Positions 1 through 12,836 of a stretch of 64,000 nucleotides of DNA are shown piece after piece; positions within the stretch are counted from its first letter, which is position 1; each line of letters begins with the position of its first letter. Under the pieces are notes generated by a model, which was not told where the DNA came from, did no database searches, and saw nothing but the letters and a program-made list of their open reading frames with translations. Location: positions 12,891,608-12,955,607 of the forward strand of contig NC_088299.1 of the NCBI RefSeq assembly GCF_032854445.1, in the 5' to 3' direction. The DNA is from Liolophura sinensis. Its lineage: Eukaryota > Mollusca > Polyplacophora > Chitonida > Chitonidae. The position numbers were made by a program, and so were the translations under genes.

Positions 1-940
1 TGTCATTTCGCAATGGTTCTCTTTTATGGGAGGCAAGAAACATATAGTCGTCACGTACGGCAGAATAGACAGAACACAAACATAGGATCATGAATGGAAG
101 AAACATTATGGCTTAACCCCATGTTGGCAATATTTCAGCAATGTCAATTCGACTTTACGTCAAATATCGTACACTGATACCAGCTGCGGTTTAATTCAGA
201 ATGTCAGCATGTTTTTAAGGAGCGGTAATTTTAACAAATAACACAAGTATAAAAAAGAGGCCAAGAGGGGAATCTTACCATGGTGAATCTGCTTTAGTTC
301 AATGGGGATAATCAATTTAATACTTTGTCGTTTTCACAAGAAAGGCAGTTTGTACTAAACAAAAGACGAATAAGCTCATTTTTCAAGCGTGGACGTTCAG
401 CATCTATACCACTATGACACCACCTCTGTCGAAACAGTATATATTTAAGATTTGTCATAACTCTAAAAACAAAAACCGAAGAGCGGTTATTGGCGATAAA
501 TGTACGAGTGACTTATAAGCGACCAATAGACCGCATGGATTTGAAAAGTGACTTTAGTTACATTGAAATCATAGACTTTTTTTACTAATTGTTCTCTTCT
601 AGCTTACAAGGAATAACTCGATTTAAACCTGCTCTCTCCCTCGCTTGACACACAAGGCAGCTCTGTACTCTGAAAACTGTTCAACTAGTCACTAATAGTC
701 TACAGTTTAGTTGTAGCTAAATTAGTTTGGCTTGTTTTCAACAGTATTGTTAATACTCATTCATTATTACACACCTGTTCATCTTGGCCATGTGTATAGA
801 TTGATACAACTCATCCTGAGTTTATTGGTTTTAGAAAAAGATTCAGTACGTTACGATCGGTTTTTGTTCGAGGAATATTTGTTGTCAAACAGATGTCACC
901 TGACTGACACTATTAAAAAAGTACTAGAGCGTTTGTATCA
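1..940. other. no recognisable feature
   Basis: AT-rich sequence. A 77-codon open frame lies at 732-965, but no family is recognisable and its end runs into the duplicated block that follows. Nothing else is supported. Confidence 0.5.
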
Positions 941-1386
941 AATCGCCTGTTTATCACACAGCTGATCATATACCTAGCTTACAAGTAATAAACGATAGAT
1001 GAGCTCCAGTCGTACTGAAGACTGAAGATAAGTCTTGACGTTGCCAGCAGACTCAGTCTTATGCAATGGTACCTTCACATTTGCAGCTTCACGAGGGGCA
1101 AGGAAGTGATTGATAAAACTTTCAGTAGCTGCCACAGATAAGGCATGAGTCTCCATATTTCCCAATCGCCTGTTTATCACACAGCTGATCATATACCTAG
1201 CTTACAAGTAATAAACGATAGATGAGCTCCAGTCGTACTGAAGACTGAAGATAAATCTTGACGTTGCCAGCAGACTCAGTCTTATGCAATGGTACCTTCA
1301 CATTTGCAGCTCCACGAGGGGCAAGGAAGTGATTGATAAAACTTTCAGTAGCTGCCACAGATTAAGCATGAGTCTCCATATTTCTC
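941..1386. repeat. recent tandem duplication, 2 x 223 bp
   Basis: Bases 941-1163 are repeated at 1164-1386, followed by the start of a third copy (AATC). I see only about five substitutions between the copies, so the duplication is recent or homogenised. The minus strand of the first copy carries a 72-codon open frame; the second copy has a stop in the same region. The content is not recognised as a known repeat. Confidence 0.93.
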
Positions 1387-1660
1387 AATCAATTATTAAC
1401 TGATCGACCTGAGCACGAGTAAATGAAACGATAGCCTGAAGGCAATGTGCACGCGCAAAAACCATTGTGAAGATGAATAGCGGACTAAACGGCTTGTATC
1501 AATAAGACGACAATACTAGAAAAATTACTCCAGCTTTAGTAAGGGTCAAATGGGGCTAAATGCCATAGACATGCCTTAAGCCGTGGTTAGGTAATTCTGC
1601 TAAAGGGTTCTTCTAACCAAAGCTGATAGGCCATTCAGGTCGTAGACTTGAGCCAAGTTG
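1387..1660. other. no recognisable feature
   Basis: Unique-looking AT-rich sequence. No gene, repeat or splice-bounded exon seen. Confidence 0.4.
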
Positions 1661-1853
1661 ACTCCGTGACCGAGGTGTTTAGCGTGCTAGCGCGCCGCAA
1701 TAGCCCAGGAGCCTCTAGTACTGGTTTCCTCTTAGGCCATACGTGGGAAGGGCTTCAAGCATCCTACCGATGGTCGTAGGTTTCCCCCCACCATACTGCT
1801 GGCCGCCGTCATATAAGTGAAATATTCTTGAGTACGGCGTAAAACTACCAATA
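1661..1853 (+). mobile_element. SINE1 copy, diverged
   Basis: Degenerate tRNA-like head (GTGTTTAGCGTGCTAGCGCG), then the body (TACGTGGGAAGG, CCACCATACTGCTGGCCGCC) and the diagnostic 3' end ATATTCTTGAGTACGGCGTA. The middle of the element is shortened. No clear target-site duplication. Confidence 0.85.
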
Positions 1854-4800
1854 GGTAGTGGTTTATAACAGGGACTCAAATTGGGCTTTTCCTTGTACTA
1901 GACCACCTTTTACAGCTGAATAAAATAAATACACACGGACGAGATGTTGTCACAACACAACGTTATGCTACTGTATAATGAATGTGAACAAAGCATTGGG
2001 GGTAATTCTAGATCTGTGACATTCAATATATAACAATTTATATCAATGCATTTTTACCCGATTCAGATTAAGCCATGGTACTACGGGGCATGTTATTTGC
2101 TGCTATTGATGCCTTAACATTAACAGTTAGGATAAACTCTAACGGAGCTAAATCAACAGGACGTTTCATTGGTTACGTGTAACCACTTGCCAACTATCAC
2201 TGTGTGGTCGCTACTCTTGTTTCACTCTATATGCTGTACGTCTTCAATGATACGGTAACATACCCATCTGAATCAAGCTGGTTGGTCAAGTATTTGTACG
2301 CTGAATTTGCACAAAAACAAGTGCTAATTCGCATTAGTTGCAACATCCCGCATACAGTCGATGTCGTGTTACACGCAGGCCGACCGATCAACACAGCGAG
2401 CGCCAGAGCCTTGGACGCTTCAAACCTCATTATAGGTGAAATTGCAGGTGAAGAAAACATCTTTATTACATGGATTTCGTTTAAGTGACGAGGGCGTTCC
2501 AAGGCATTTACGATGTGGATTTTTTTTAGACTTGTTCCACTCAAACTTCTCAGTAATTGCCTGATCTGAGCCACAATGCTGGCGTCATGGCAAGCTGTTT
2601 AGCCAAGTAGTGGTACATTGACTAGTACGGTAATTGATAATGAAGGGACAGGTGTCCCGAATCCAGCCGTGTTACCAGTGACAGTACATTAGTAGTGTAA
2701 TAGTTACAATTAGTAGCGAGAAGGACAGTCGTCTGTACGCAAATCCCAGATGGAGTAGTTGCTTGCCTTCGTGTCTATGCAAATCAGAACCGTTCTATAG
2801 CCCGTTGATGGACAAAGGCCGTTTTTTTCACCAGTGGGATTCATTCGGTGTCCATTTGCTATCCAGGGCTGCAATCAGTCAAGGCCTTTGTCGATTCCAA
2901 ATGGCGGTAACCCGACCCACACAGTTGGAAATCAGGGAGTTGGTATGGGGTTGAGGGGTTGGATGTGGGAGAGGTGATGTTCCACGCACTCAAGAAACCT
3001 ATGATCCAGAAATCGCTTTGACTTCCGCCATTCAGTTTTCATAAGGGTAGTTGCCGTTCTAATGTTATTCCCTGGTTCTGAGGAAATCTGTCTATTGGCA
3101 TTACAAGAAATCGAAGCGTTTTTCTATTTTTTTCTCCCGGTGTTTAACCAAATGATTCTCGGTTAGCAAGACGTCAATTAAGTATGACGGCACAATGACG
3201 GATCTTCCCAGCGAATGGTGTTTTCTTTAATACAGAGGCTTATGCAAGGCCATTCAAACAGATTTTCTCTACAACGTCCCATAAGCCAGTTTTTATGACG
3301 GTACTTCTATGATGACAGCAACAGCCCACTTAAACTGACAAGAGATAACCTTGTCAAACAAAGCTTGATTATGAGCTAGTGCAGATCAATTTTGGCAACT
3401 TGTAAAAAGTACCGCTGATCTTGAAATGGTATCGTTGTCTTGACGTAAATGTTAACACTGATGCACATTTAAAATTGTTTAATTTTGTCTTTTGTTAACA
3501 AAGAATCATACTTTTTTTCTTAAATTTAGGTTATTGGATATTTCGAGGTAAATATTAACACAGTAAAGGAAATCACTAGTATAGATGCTGAAGGATAGAT
3601 TTCTGAAAATTGTGCGAGGTGGGAGATCAAATTACAGCAATTGATTTTCAAACTGTAAATTTTAAGTTTTCCGTCTTCGATTGCAACCGGTGGATGGTTC
3701 ACTTTCATATATAAGCATATGACCCATTTGCCAGCCAACCAAACGAACGGTTTTTATGATTAGGTATTCAATGGAGTGATTAAAGCCAGTACAAGAAGTA
3801 CGTGTAGAATTAAGCAGTTGACGTCATGTTCGCTCATCACAAAATTACCAAGTGATCGGAGGATTAATCTTAGATTAAATACATCAGCTGTTCGATTAGC
3901 CGACTCTATCAAGAAACGTGGGTCCCCTGTAATTTGAAACTGACTGAAGGAGAAATGGACTCCACGTAAGACTTATGTGATTTGCCATACACTTGTACGG
4001 CATGCTGAAGTGCGGTCGAGGCATCAGGTCGCACAGTTATTCAAGTCTGGAGCACTTCCAGGAAGAAAACAGTTAGACCCGTCTCGCGCGGACGAGATTT
4101 TGCCACTTGAGAGGCACGGTGATGAAAAACCACTCGGGACCTAGATGTGCTTAATCATAGAGTAATTCGATAAATAATTCAGTTACCTCCCGCTGAAGAG
4201 CTCTCTAAATATTAGACCTAGACAGCAATAGAGGGAATTATTTGCCAATTAGATCCCCGCTTTTTATGCGATCGAATAGCCCCATCTGCTGCAATTGCGA
4301 TTGACATTGATAGTGCCCTCTTAAAGGCTATAGGTAATAAATGAAGTCAGTATCGTGGTGGTTTAACAGACGGTTCTTGTCATGTATTGAATAATGATAC
4401 GGTCATTTTCTCTCCTAATTGTTTACACTCCAACACCGAAAGGAGAACTTAATATAGATTTCTACACTTGATGGTGACCCTCCTGGGCAAAGAAGTCCTG
4501 CTGATTGACAGCTAGCTCCACATCATCCACTATAGAAAAGCGGAGTTAATTCCGCAAAGTGACTTTTACTTATGGTATCGGAATATAAAAATCCGATACC
4601 ATGTATGCTTTAAATTGTGACAGATTTTATTTAGCTTAAAACTTGAAATTTGTTTCAAATTTATTTCTACGCAACGGTTCAAAAGTAAGTGTTCCATTTG
4701 CGTTTCATATTTTGACTAAAGTAAGCATTGATTTCATGGAATTGTTCCCAGTGTTTTTCACTATGGATCAGAACCCTTATCATATAGACGTCTGATAAAC

Positions 4801-5879
4801 TCTCTAAATATAAACAAAATCAAAACAAAAATAAACGACACAACATTATCACACGTTACTTAACCACGATGCTCCATCATTAATAAATGACAAGGTGGGG
4901 ATAAGCCTTAATCATTCATTCATTCATCCCCCACCATACTGCACTACTTTACAGTTACATGTCTGAGTGTTTATGCTGCAGTAACATTGTGCTGATGTTT
5001 TAGCGAACCACAACGATAAAGCGTTCGTGAAGAAAATTTTTTTGGACATTCCGCTTCTTTTTTAGTTGAGTTTCAATCAGACCTTTGCATGTAGGGTCGG
5101 AGAGGAAGTCAGCTCGAGCTGGACTTGGAACACTTGGGGACCACATTGGTGAGAGGTTCCTGTGTCAATACGCCTCGTGGGCACGCTGACCACCTTTTCT
5201 GTTTTTATTCGGCCAGCTTATTCCATACATTAGTTGCTGAATCAAGTAAATATTGTCCTCATGCTTGGTTCCTAAGTAAGGCCTGCCAATCACTGTGGCA
5301 TTACTTGATATTACATCGTGACCCCAGCGTGAAGTACTAAGTATTTTTGTCAATTTCGTAGTGTTTCCTTCTTGTTCGTTTAGGTTCAAGTTAAAGGTAT
5401 AGCCAGAACTGAACTGAATGAACAGATCAAGGGATTTTAGCCGATATGAGAGTCATGTGTATTAGAGAACGTTGACGCGATCGGGATGTGTTTCCATAAA
5501 TTGATGTTCGGCGTGAGATGGAAGGAATAATTCTGTTATAATTCTTTCAGATATGAGTTGAATGGAGAAAAAGCCTCTGACATGTAATCGGTCTTCAAGG
5601 CTAATGTGTAGTCAAGAATCAAAGAAGCCTAGTGTTAAGTAATTTGCTCAGGTTGAAGGCAATATTAGCTATATGGTATGTCGCTGTGAAAATACAGTCA
5701 TGCATCGTCTCTGCTGTCCATATAGACAACCGAAAGAGTGTGGACGATGAGTAACTATAAGCAAACGTTCTCATACACTATAAAATACATCATGACTTGT
5801 TTAATTCTTTTATTTGACTGAGTTATAACATCACTTTTAACAATACTTTGGTGATATGACGCAGTGTCTCATAAAGCGT
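1854..5879. other. no recognisable gene; scattered short open frames
   Basis: About 4 kb without a recognisable gene. A frame from 2075 to 2488 (plus strand) reads through with a single stop and looks protein-like but matches no family I know. Around 3840-4330 there are further protein-like fragments in mixed frames, possibly an old transposon relic. A short hairpin lies at 4572-4602. No SINE is visible. Confidence 0.4.
4572..4602. repeat. perfect 11-bp inverted repeat with 9-nt loop
   Basis: ATGGTATCGGA at 4572-4582 is the reverse complement of TCCGATACCAT at 4592-4602. Too short to call a MITE. Seen directly in the sequence; function unknown. Confidence 0.7.
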
Positions 5880-5995
5880 ACCGGGCCCAATGCTTCCATG
5901 ACTATAGTTCTGCCTCATTTTAACACTATACCGAAGACACCAGATATGACACCAATCCTAGTTAGATTACATTGACACAGGGTCGACAAGTACTT
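5880..5995 (-). mobile_element. SINE2 fragment
   Basis: Read on the minus strand it shows the SINE2 middle: TGTCAATGTAATCTAACTAG, then GGTGTCATATCTGGTGTCTT, a CGGTATAGTG segment and a GAGGCAG segment. Strongly diverged and lacking both ends. Confidence 0.65.
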
Positions 5996-6013
5996 GACCT
6001 ATTCGTCTCAGAC

Positions 6014-6203
6014 AGGCCTAGGAAGCTGAGGCGGTTAGCACGCGAGCACAGAGCGATAACTCACGAGCCTCTTACCAATACGATCTCTGGGAGTTCAAGG
6101 CCTGCTCAAGCTGGCTTGCTCTCTGGCCGTTAGTGGGGGAGATCTTTCAGCAACCTGCGTATGGTCGTGGGTCGTGGCTCTGGTTGGTTTATTCCCACCA
6201 TAA
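6014..6203 (+). mobile_element. SINE1 copy, 3'-truncated
   Basis: tRNA-like head (GGCGGTTAGCACGCGAGCAC), B-box-like GAGTTCAAGGCC, and the body AGCAACCTGCGTATGGTCGT up to TTCCCACCATAA. It stops before the usual 3' terminal motif. Confidence 0.8.
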
Positions 6204-8414
6204 ATATATATGAGCCTTATGCTTAGCTCTACTATGTGTGATAGAGAAATTACCAGTTTCAGTGTTTCAACTATGACTTGAATCACGATTAAAGCATAAT
6301 TGGTGTTAAAGAAAACATTTGATGTGTCCAGTAATTTTAGTTATAGACATGATCATTTAGCATGTCCCGCCTACACAAGGCGACAAATTGTGTAAAACAC
6401 TAGATTTAATGCTTTTATGTCACAGAATATGTGAACCACGTATGACAGAACAAAGGAGTATACCGCTTGTACCAACTTAGTTTAGGCAATAATGTTCCCC
6501 GTTATTCGCTAATAAAAATGATCATCGTCTGTGCGTTGGTCACTTTAAAGAAATACCACTACTTGAATTCCAAAGTTTTATATTTGATAAGGCGAATGCC
6601 ATACAGAACTAATAAAACGGGTCAAATAGAACTACGTTTTAGTGCACATTAAATCGGAAAGACTGGAGTTTCTGAAAACCCCCCCCCCAAAAAAAAGAGA
6701 AAAGCACAAGTGCAATTTTAATGTGAAGGTATTCCTAATGTAATTTCAGATGAGACAGATACGGCCTTATGTAAAAGGGCAGACTTGATTTGTGGTCGTA
6801 GCGGTCGGACGCATTGATTTTGCGTTGCTGTGTAGTTTCTTAAACGGGACTTCTCCGAAAACGTTTAAAAGCGGTCCTTTATTTTCTTCTTTTTTTTGTT
6901 TCTTACTGCTTTTAATTCTAGGAAGCTAGATAAACGCATCAGACGGTGTCAGTAATGTGGCAGAGAAGCTGCTAGCGATTTACGTTTTGCGCAAAGTTTG
7001 GCGTTTTCTTTATAGTGCTACATTTGTTTTTACTAATTATCACCTCCTTCATTTATATGTATGAGTCTTGACGCATTCCTATCTTGCTAATGCCCGAAAC
7101 ATTCCTGCCCTAAAGTTGACAGTTACTGATGAAAATCAACCGTGCGTTGATTGGGTGTTTAATTTTCACAATATTGTTTTCAAGGACGCACTCTTATAGT
7201 GCAAACATTCTATGTTGTTTCTACCCCTTGCTAAACATGCTGGAATGGAAATGAGTCAAATACCCCTCAAAGAGTCAAATCAACAAACTCATGATTCGAA
7301 AATGTTCCTTGGGAGATAAACTCATATATAAGTTCTGTGATGACATTTGTCGATAATATAAAACAAAACTGTTTTAATGACTGTAACACAGTAATATGTT
7401 TCGGAGTTTTTTCTCTTGTCGGGCATCCAGGGTTGTCGTGGTATGTCGTAAGTTTCCTTGCTCGAAAGACACAGATGATCGGCTTAATTTGTTCAGTCAT
7501 GTCAACAACTGTTGGCTCGATGAAATTAATATGATTATTTTCGTAGGGTCAGAGGGTTAACAGCAGTCGTATTCCATACGATACTGGCCTCTATAAATGC
7601 GGTGGACAGTGGATGATAAGCGCTTTTGTTTTTGCAACACAACCGTGGCGCGCGAATATCAACAGTAAGTGTACAGTTGCTCTTGACATGAGTTTGCCAT
7701 TAATGCCTTTACGATCTGTGTGACCAGAGCACTCAGCACAAAAAACGAGTAAATACATAGCAACCGTGAATAAGGAACATGACATAATTGTTGTCCCACT
7801 GGGAATGGCAGGTTGTCCTTCACGAGGAGATACACACAATGCTTTGGACATGTCACAGCAACCGTCAAATCGCTTAAATCACCTGATACATTTTCAAGAG
7901 GCTAATTCCATACGCAATTCTCTAAAGCAGTATTTGCTTGGTACTAAACACACATTAAATAACAGCGAGCCACGAGACAAGTGTCGTAATATATCATGTT
8001 GTATAAAACTGTTCGCACCTGTTACAAACACGAACGCCATTGAAGACGATCGGGTTTATAGGTGAAGGAAAGCATCGACTTGCGCCTGATCTAACGAATG
8101 CTGGATTCGAGTCTGTGACTGATGGCCTGAGTCAAAACTTTTGCCGAATGCATGAGGTTTATGTTTTATAGAAAACATATGCGTGCCCATGAGCATGTTA
8201 TTGTATACGTCTTTTGCATGTTATGCCAGTTTATTCCCTGAGTCGATAAACTTGAATTTCTTCATTTTTACCTTCAAATTTAACAGTTTGTTCTGTGATC
8301 AATCAGTATAATTCTTTCTTTCTTCGCAGGTTTATATGCATGAATGAAAGCTTTCCTGCGTTGAAGAAATGAAAGTAGAAGTTCATCTGGACGTTTGTAC
8401 AATAAAGGAATGCT
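6204..8414. other. no recognisable gene
   Basis: Contains a poly-C/poly-A run near 6680-6698 and open frames on both strands at 7591-8065 (the longest 99 codons, plus strand), none of which I recognise. A pyrimidine tract followed by CAG near 8310-8330 resembles a splice acceptor, but the following sequence soon enters a SINE. Confidence 0.4.
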
Positions 8415-8782
8415 TGGGGTTTAACGCCGTACTTAGCAATTTTCAGCCATATGACGACGTGGACTCATTGGATGTGTGTATATATACCGTGTTTTTTTCT
8501 GCCAGGGCGAGTCCATGCCGCCAAAGTGCTGTCGCCACTGAAGTAACACGCCGAATACACCAGACATGACACGCCACCCAGTCACATTATACTGACACCG
8601 GGCTTACTTGCCTTGTTTCCCTCCTCTAGCCTCGAAGTGCTGAGAGCCAAGGGAGGCAGCAACAAATACCATTTTTAAAGTCTTTGGTATGAGCCGACCC
8701 CGGTTTCATACTGGGTCTTCCGACTTCGATGCGGTACCCTGAAAGAAGCCGACGCTACAACACTAGCCTAATACATTCAACA
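8415..8782 (-). mobile_element. SINE2, near full length
   Basis: On the minus strand: a tRNA-like head (near 8690-8782, B-box-like GTATGAAACC), then GTCAGTATAATGTGACTGGG, GGCGGCATGGACTCGCCCTG and the 3' end CGTCGTCATATGGCTGAAAA followed by TAAGTACGGCGTTAAACCCC. About 365 bp, the best SINE2 reference in the window beside the copy at 61.4 kb. Confidence 0.85.
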
Positions 8783-9990
8783 ACAGAGAGTTATTTTGTA
8801 ACTGAAGATAATAGCACACGCTGTTTCCACTATGTTTGTCTCACACCTATTGTGATTCGTCCAAAAATTCAATTTATTTTCTTTGATCTGCCATAAATGT
8901 CTTAAATGTCACACTAACCCCTTTTCAACTTGTTTACAGGCAAAGTGACTATAGTCTTAAAACACTTTATTCCACTGGCAGAACCTGTCTATTTTATAAA
9001 AGTTTGAACGACGTGAGCATCGTAAACAAAAGCAGAAATACTAGATAACTTTTGCTGGCATAAAGCAGGCTCCCTGTCTGCGTTAATATGACAAATGGTA
9101 TACGAGTAAGGACGGAGACAGGAGAATTGCGAATAAACACAACGATCTAAGCTTCTCACAAGAGAAGCCCATCAGTATCCTTTCTCAGCTTCTATGATAA
9201 TAAAACCAAACAGAGAAACGTGCCGCGGAGAAAAAGGAATGCACCATCGGTCGGCTTTATAGGGGATCTGCCCAGATCATACAGAAATATGTCACCTAAC
9301 CTAGGCGACAAAACGGAGTGGACTTTGGGGAAACCTTGTAATATCAGGCCGGGTTATCAATGGACTAGGTGCCAGGGAGAACATAGGCACATAAAACCGG
9401 CACAGCGTCACATAAATATAATACCAATCTAACTTTGTTTCCACAGATTTGCCAACACTATCGCAGTAAGATAATTTCTATCAAATAAGGCTCACGCATC
9501 GGTAACCAGGTTTGAGGTGATTATTACTTAGTCTGTGTCGCCTATATTGTGTTGATTTTGAGTTCTAGTTTGGTTACATTATAGGTGTTGATTTTGTTCT
9601 CTTTGCAAACTAGGCGAACCCGAAAGTTTCCTAAGCTTACATTCCGCCAGTGGAGTTTGACCTCTCCTTAACTCCTCTATGATGGCGCAATATATGTCAG
9701 TTAAATGAAACGTTAAAGTTTAAAAAATAAAGTTTTACATTATTCTGAAAATGACTTAATACTTCATGGAACTGGGCATCCATATTCTACGTAAGCCTAA
9801 TGGCCAAATTCTCTTAATTCGTGCCATCTAAGTTTAGCTCGGGTTACGTTCAGCTCAGTTTAATAATACACTGACAGACTGAATGACGATGTTTGATCAC
9901 AAAATATTGGCAGCTCTGAGCATGTTTCAATTAATCAGTCAAAAGAGTCAATTATTTTTTTTTTTTGATTAATGGATGATGTTACACAGA
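8783..9990. other. no recognisable feature; presumed intron of the minus-strand gene
   Basis: Downstream (minus strand) of the signal-peptide exon, so if that gene is real this is intron sequence. I looked for a second exon with an acceptor and did not find a convincing one. Confidence 0.35.
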
Positions 9991-9995
9991 CTTAC

Positions 9996-10082
9996 CTGGT
10001 TGTCTGCCTCCGGGTCCTCAACAGGCGTCGCTAGAACTGTACAAGATAGGACCAGTAGAAAGGATACACACAGCCACATCAT
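9996..10082 (-). CDS. first coding exon of a secreted protein (signal peptide)
   Basis: Minus-strand exon of 87 bases (29 codons), starting with two adjacent ATG codons and ending in phase 0 at CAG followed by GTAAG, a good splice donor. It encodes a textbook signal peptide: Met-Met-Trp, then a hydrophobic core CVSFLLVLSCTVLA, with likely cleavage after VLA, before TPVEDPEADNQ. The mature N-terminus is acidic and could be a propeptide or the start of the secreted product. The start is well supported because no ATG occurs on this strand between the upstream TATA box (10431-10439) and this one. The rest of the gene lies at lower coordinates or beyond the window and was not found, so the family is unknown. 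The protein should enter the secretory pathway; nothing more can be said of its role. Confidence 0.72.
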
Positions 10083-10408
10083 TTCAGGAAAATTGTTCTT
10101 TTTCGGATTCGGTCTTCTTGCCTTCTACTGCTGTCAAACGATTCCTGCCAGTTTCTACGCCTTCACTGTGAATGTAACAAATATATGTACACTTGCTGCT
10201 TTTGATTTAGAAAGTTCTTTTAGGTACGCTCAGAAAAGTCCACTTGTTTTCTCTGGAAAGGAGAGACAGGTGGGTAGTGATACTTGAAGTGACCCGCCGG
10301 TAGAGACGTAAAACGACCTCGCTCTTCCTGTCCTCTGGCGGCCCTCTTGTACTGCGACGCGTAAAGCTTAACTGGGTTAACACTGCCCCGACTGACGCGG
10401 ATTCTCTC
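10083..10408 (-). other. probable 5' UTR of the signal-peptide gene
   Basis: Sequence between the expected transcription start (about 30 bases after the TATA box) and the ATG. It contains no ATG on the minus strand, in fact none from the ATG at 10082 up to about 10586. The part nearest the TATA box is GC-richer than its surroundings. The exact start site is inferred. Confidence 0.5.
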
Positions 10409-10430
10409 ACTACGTCCAAGTCGCAGGTAG

Positions 10431-10439
10431 CCTTTTATA
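10431..10439 (-). promoter_or_regulatory. TATA box (TATAAAAGG)
   Basis: Minus-strand TATAAAAGG, a near-consensus RNA polymerase II TATA element, in a GC-rich stretch (about 10260-10540) and about 350 bases upstream of the signal-peptide ATG. Start expected near 10405-10410. Confidence 0.65.
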
Positions 10440-10539
10440 CAGCCGCCCCCCACGCTCAGACTTAGACCAACCCTCTTCCAGGCTGGGTTGCCAACGATTT
10501 TCACAAGCCGGAATCTGATCGAAGGAGACGGGCTACGGA

Positions 10540-12715
10540 GACTACACGCGTGTGTTAATTAAACCCGTGCCTGTTAATATTACTATCATCAGAAAGTATC
10601 CAAGGCACACTTATTTTACCTCTTTGTATTTCAATAAAGACGTGTTTCACTACACATTAAAACATACTTATACTGGAATCAAACTAGTTTCTGACTAGTG
10701 TGTTGCTCTGTTGCAGGAAGATTTTGAAGAGACCTCACAGAATGCTTCACCGTTGTGTTATTTTCCTCTTGATAACACAGTTGATCTTGTCAATAAGTGG
10801 CAAGGATTTTATCCATCTTGAGATTTTAACGGCAGCTTGACCAACAAAACGGACAATTTAAACTCAACTCTTTCTTAAAGATTTACTTCTCAATGCAGTT
10901 ATCATAAAAAAATGCAAGTTGACAACTTGAACTGCTTGTTCTTCTGACAGATGACCGGTTTCAGTTACATTCCCAAGAAGAGATAACACACGGTAAGGAA
11001 ATGATATCATATTGGTAATACTGCTGTGTGTGGTTGAACAGTGTCAACGAGATTAAAATGTGGTCATTAAACGTTTTTAATGGAGAAAATCGACTGGTTT
11101 GTGTTGGAACCTGATAGTATTCTGTTCTATCAAACAAATAATGCTTTAAGCCGCAACCGTTCTTTGTTTTATTACCCAGCCACATTTACAGCATCATACT
11201 TTGCCGATCTTTTTTCATGTCATAACGTTTTATCAGTTTTCGTTCTTCTCAACACGTCTCACTATCGAGCTGGTAATACATGTATTTTCCAACATGTAAT
11301 TCTGTCAGATATCCCGCGGTAATTCAAAGAGTCGAGATATTATCGGTACAATGTTATGGCTTCACAGCTTATGGCGAAGTACACATCTTTTTTAAAGCCG
11401 CATGAAATCTCGAGAAATGTATAACTCGTAAATATAACATAAATGTTAGTTACTGTCGCTAAGGCAACACTGTAGCATTCCTTGTGGAAGTGAAACAGGG
11501 TAATTTTAACATGTCGGCTGCTATAGAGAAACAACAGTCCGGTAACTTAGTGGCTATGAGATGGTTGTCGTAAAATTATGATTGCTTTTCGTCCCTCAGT
11601 CGCACGTCTCTCTAGTGCTACTAAATAGGTCTCAACTTCAGAAACTCTGACTTAAAAAAATTGATTTATATCTATCTTCTGTCTTTAGTCTCTTGATTGG
11701 TCCTTGGTCAGCTGTGTTGACAAGAGTCTGTTGGCCCGAACATCACATGTGTGTTTAACGCCGTCGGTAATGTTTACAACCACAACTAGAGTGTCGATTG
11801 GTTCAACAACCAATGCGTAGGCTCTCTCTGCTATCATCTAGACGTCCACACTTTCACTTGCGTGTAGCTAGCTATCTTGAGGCTTTACTTTAACACCCGT
11901 CTGGATGGTGGTAGAGTGTAAGAGAAAACAAGCTTTAACCAGGGCGTTAACACAAACGAAATACGTGCATGAACATTATTTCACGGGTCAAGCTTTGGCT
12001 TCTGTGTGTGTGATTTACCTAAGAGTAAGTGGGTTTGTCCAACAGTTCTGTTAAGGGAGTTCCATTGCCTTTCATGTATGTCGACTATATGGTGAACTGA
12101 TTGTATACATGAAAGACTACGACAGAGTACGTTATGCTGGGTCATTCGGTGAATTGTTTTCACGGTGAAGATCATTATCTGATGTTTCATGCCCGTCGGG
12201 TCATGTTCCGCAACATATTAGTTGACAGACAGTGCAAGTTGACGGCATTTAGTGAAGTTCTCTGAGTGTACGCAACTCCCCCGTGTATACTTTTTATTTA
12301 AATAATCCCATTTATTATCTTTGGTCGAGTAAGCGAAGGTGTGTGTTTGAATATATATATATATAAATATATGTATTTGTTGCTTTTTAAATTTCTTCTT
12401 GTTTTAAGGCCAATATGAGCAAATAAAAACACACCATGTTCTGCCTCGACACTGTGGCCTCGAAAACACAATTTGTCTCCCTCAACAGAAAGACTAACGA
12501 CAAACATAATGTTGTGTTTGAAGGTTGTAACTAAAGCAGAAATCTCACCATTTGTAACGCTTAAAGTCATGAGGGCATTCACGGACATGCATCAGCATTA
12601 ATTAATCCATCCTTATTTATCACGTGAGAAAATCATTGACTCACTTCCTTATATATCAGCAACATGTACCAACCATTATTTAAATAAGGGTTTTGCAAAC
12701 ACGCGCACATATTAA
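10540..12715. other. no recognisable gene
   Basis: Upstream flank of the promoter just described. Only short open frames (at most 96 codons) without family resemblance. A small TA-rich run lies near 12350-12370. Confidence 0.4.
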
Positions 12716-12836
12716 ACAATATGCCTTTATCTATAAGACAATATGGCTGTATCTATAAGACAATATTGCTGTATCTGTAAAACATTACGACTTTATCTAT
12801 AAGAATAATATTATCTATAAGACAATATGGCTGTGT
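12716..12836. repeat. degenerate short tandem repeat
   Basis: Variants of CTATAAGACAATATGGCTGT recur about five times, with units of roughly 24-30 bases. Diverged and AT-rich. Confidence 0.7.

Noticed and set aside
732-965. 77-codon frame (KDSVRYDRFLFEEYLLSNRC...)
   Set aside because: Protein-like in feel but no family, no splice signals, and it runs into the 223-bp duplication.
2075-2488. Protein-like plus-strand frame with one internal stop
   Set aside because: About 138 codons with one stop is not rare over this length in six frames; no family recognised and the opposite strand is equally open.
4900-4945. Short ATTC repeat and CCCCCACCATACTGC as SINE1 fragment
   Set aside because: Only about 15 matching bases; not enough to separate from chance.
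7591-8065. Overlapping open frames of 69-99 codons on both strands
   Set aside because: No recognisable domain on either strand and no splice-bounded structure; also tested as second exon of the signal-peptide gene without success.
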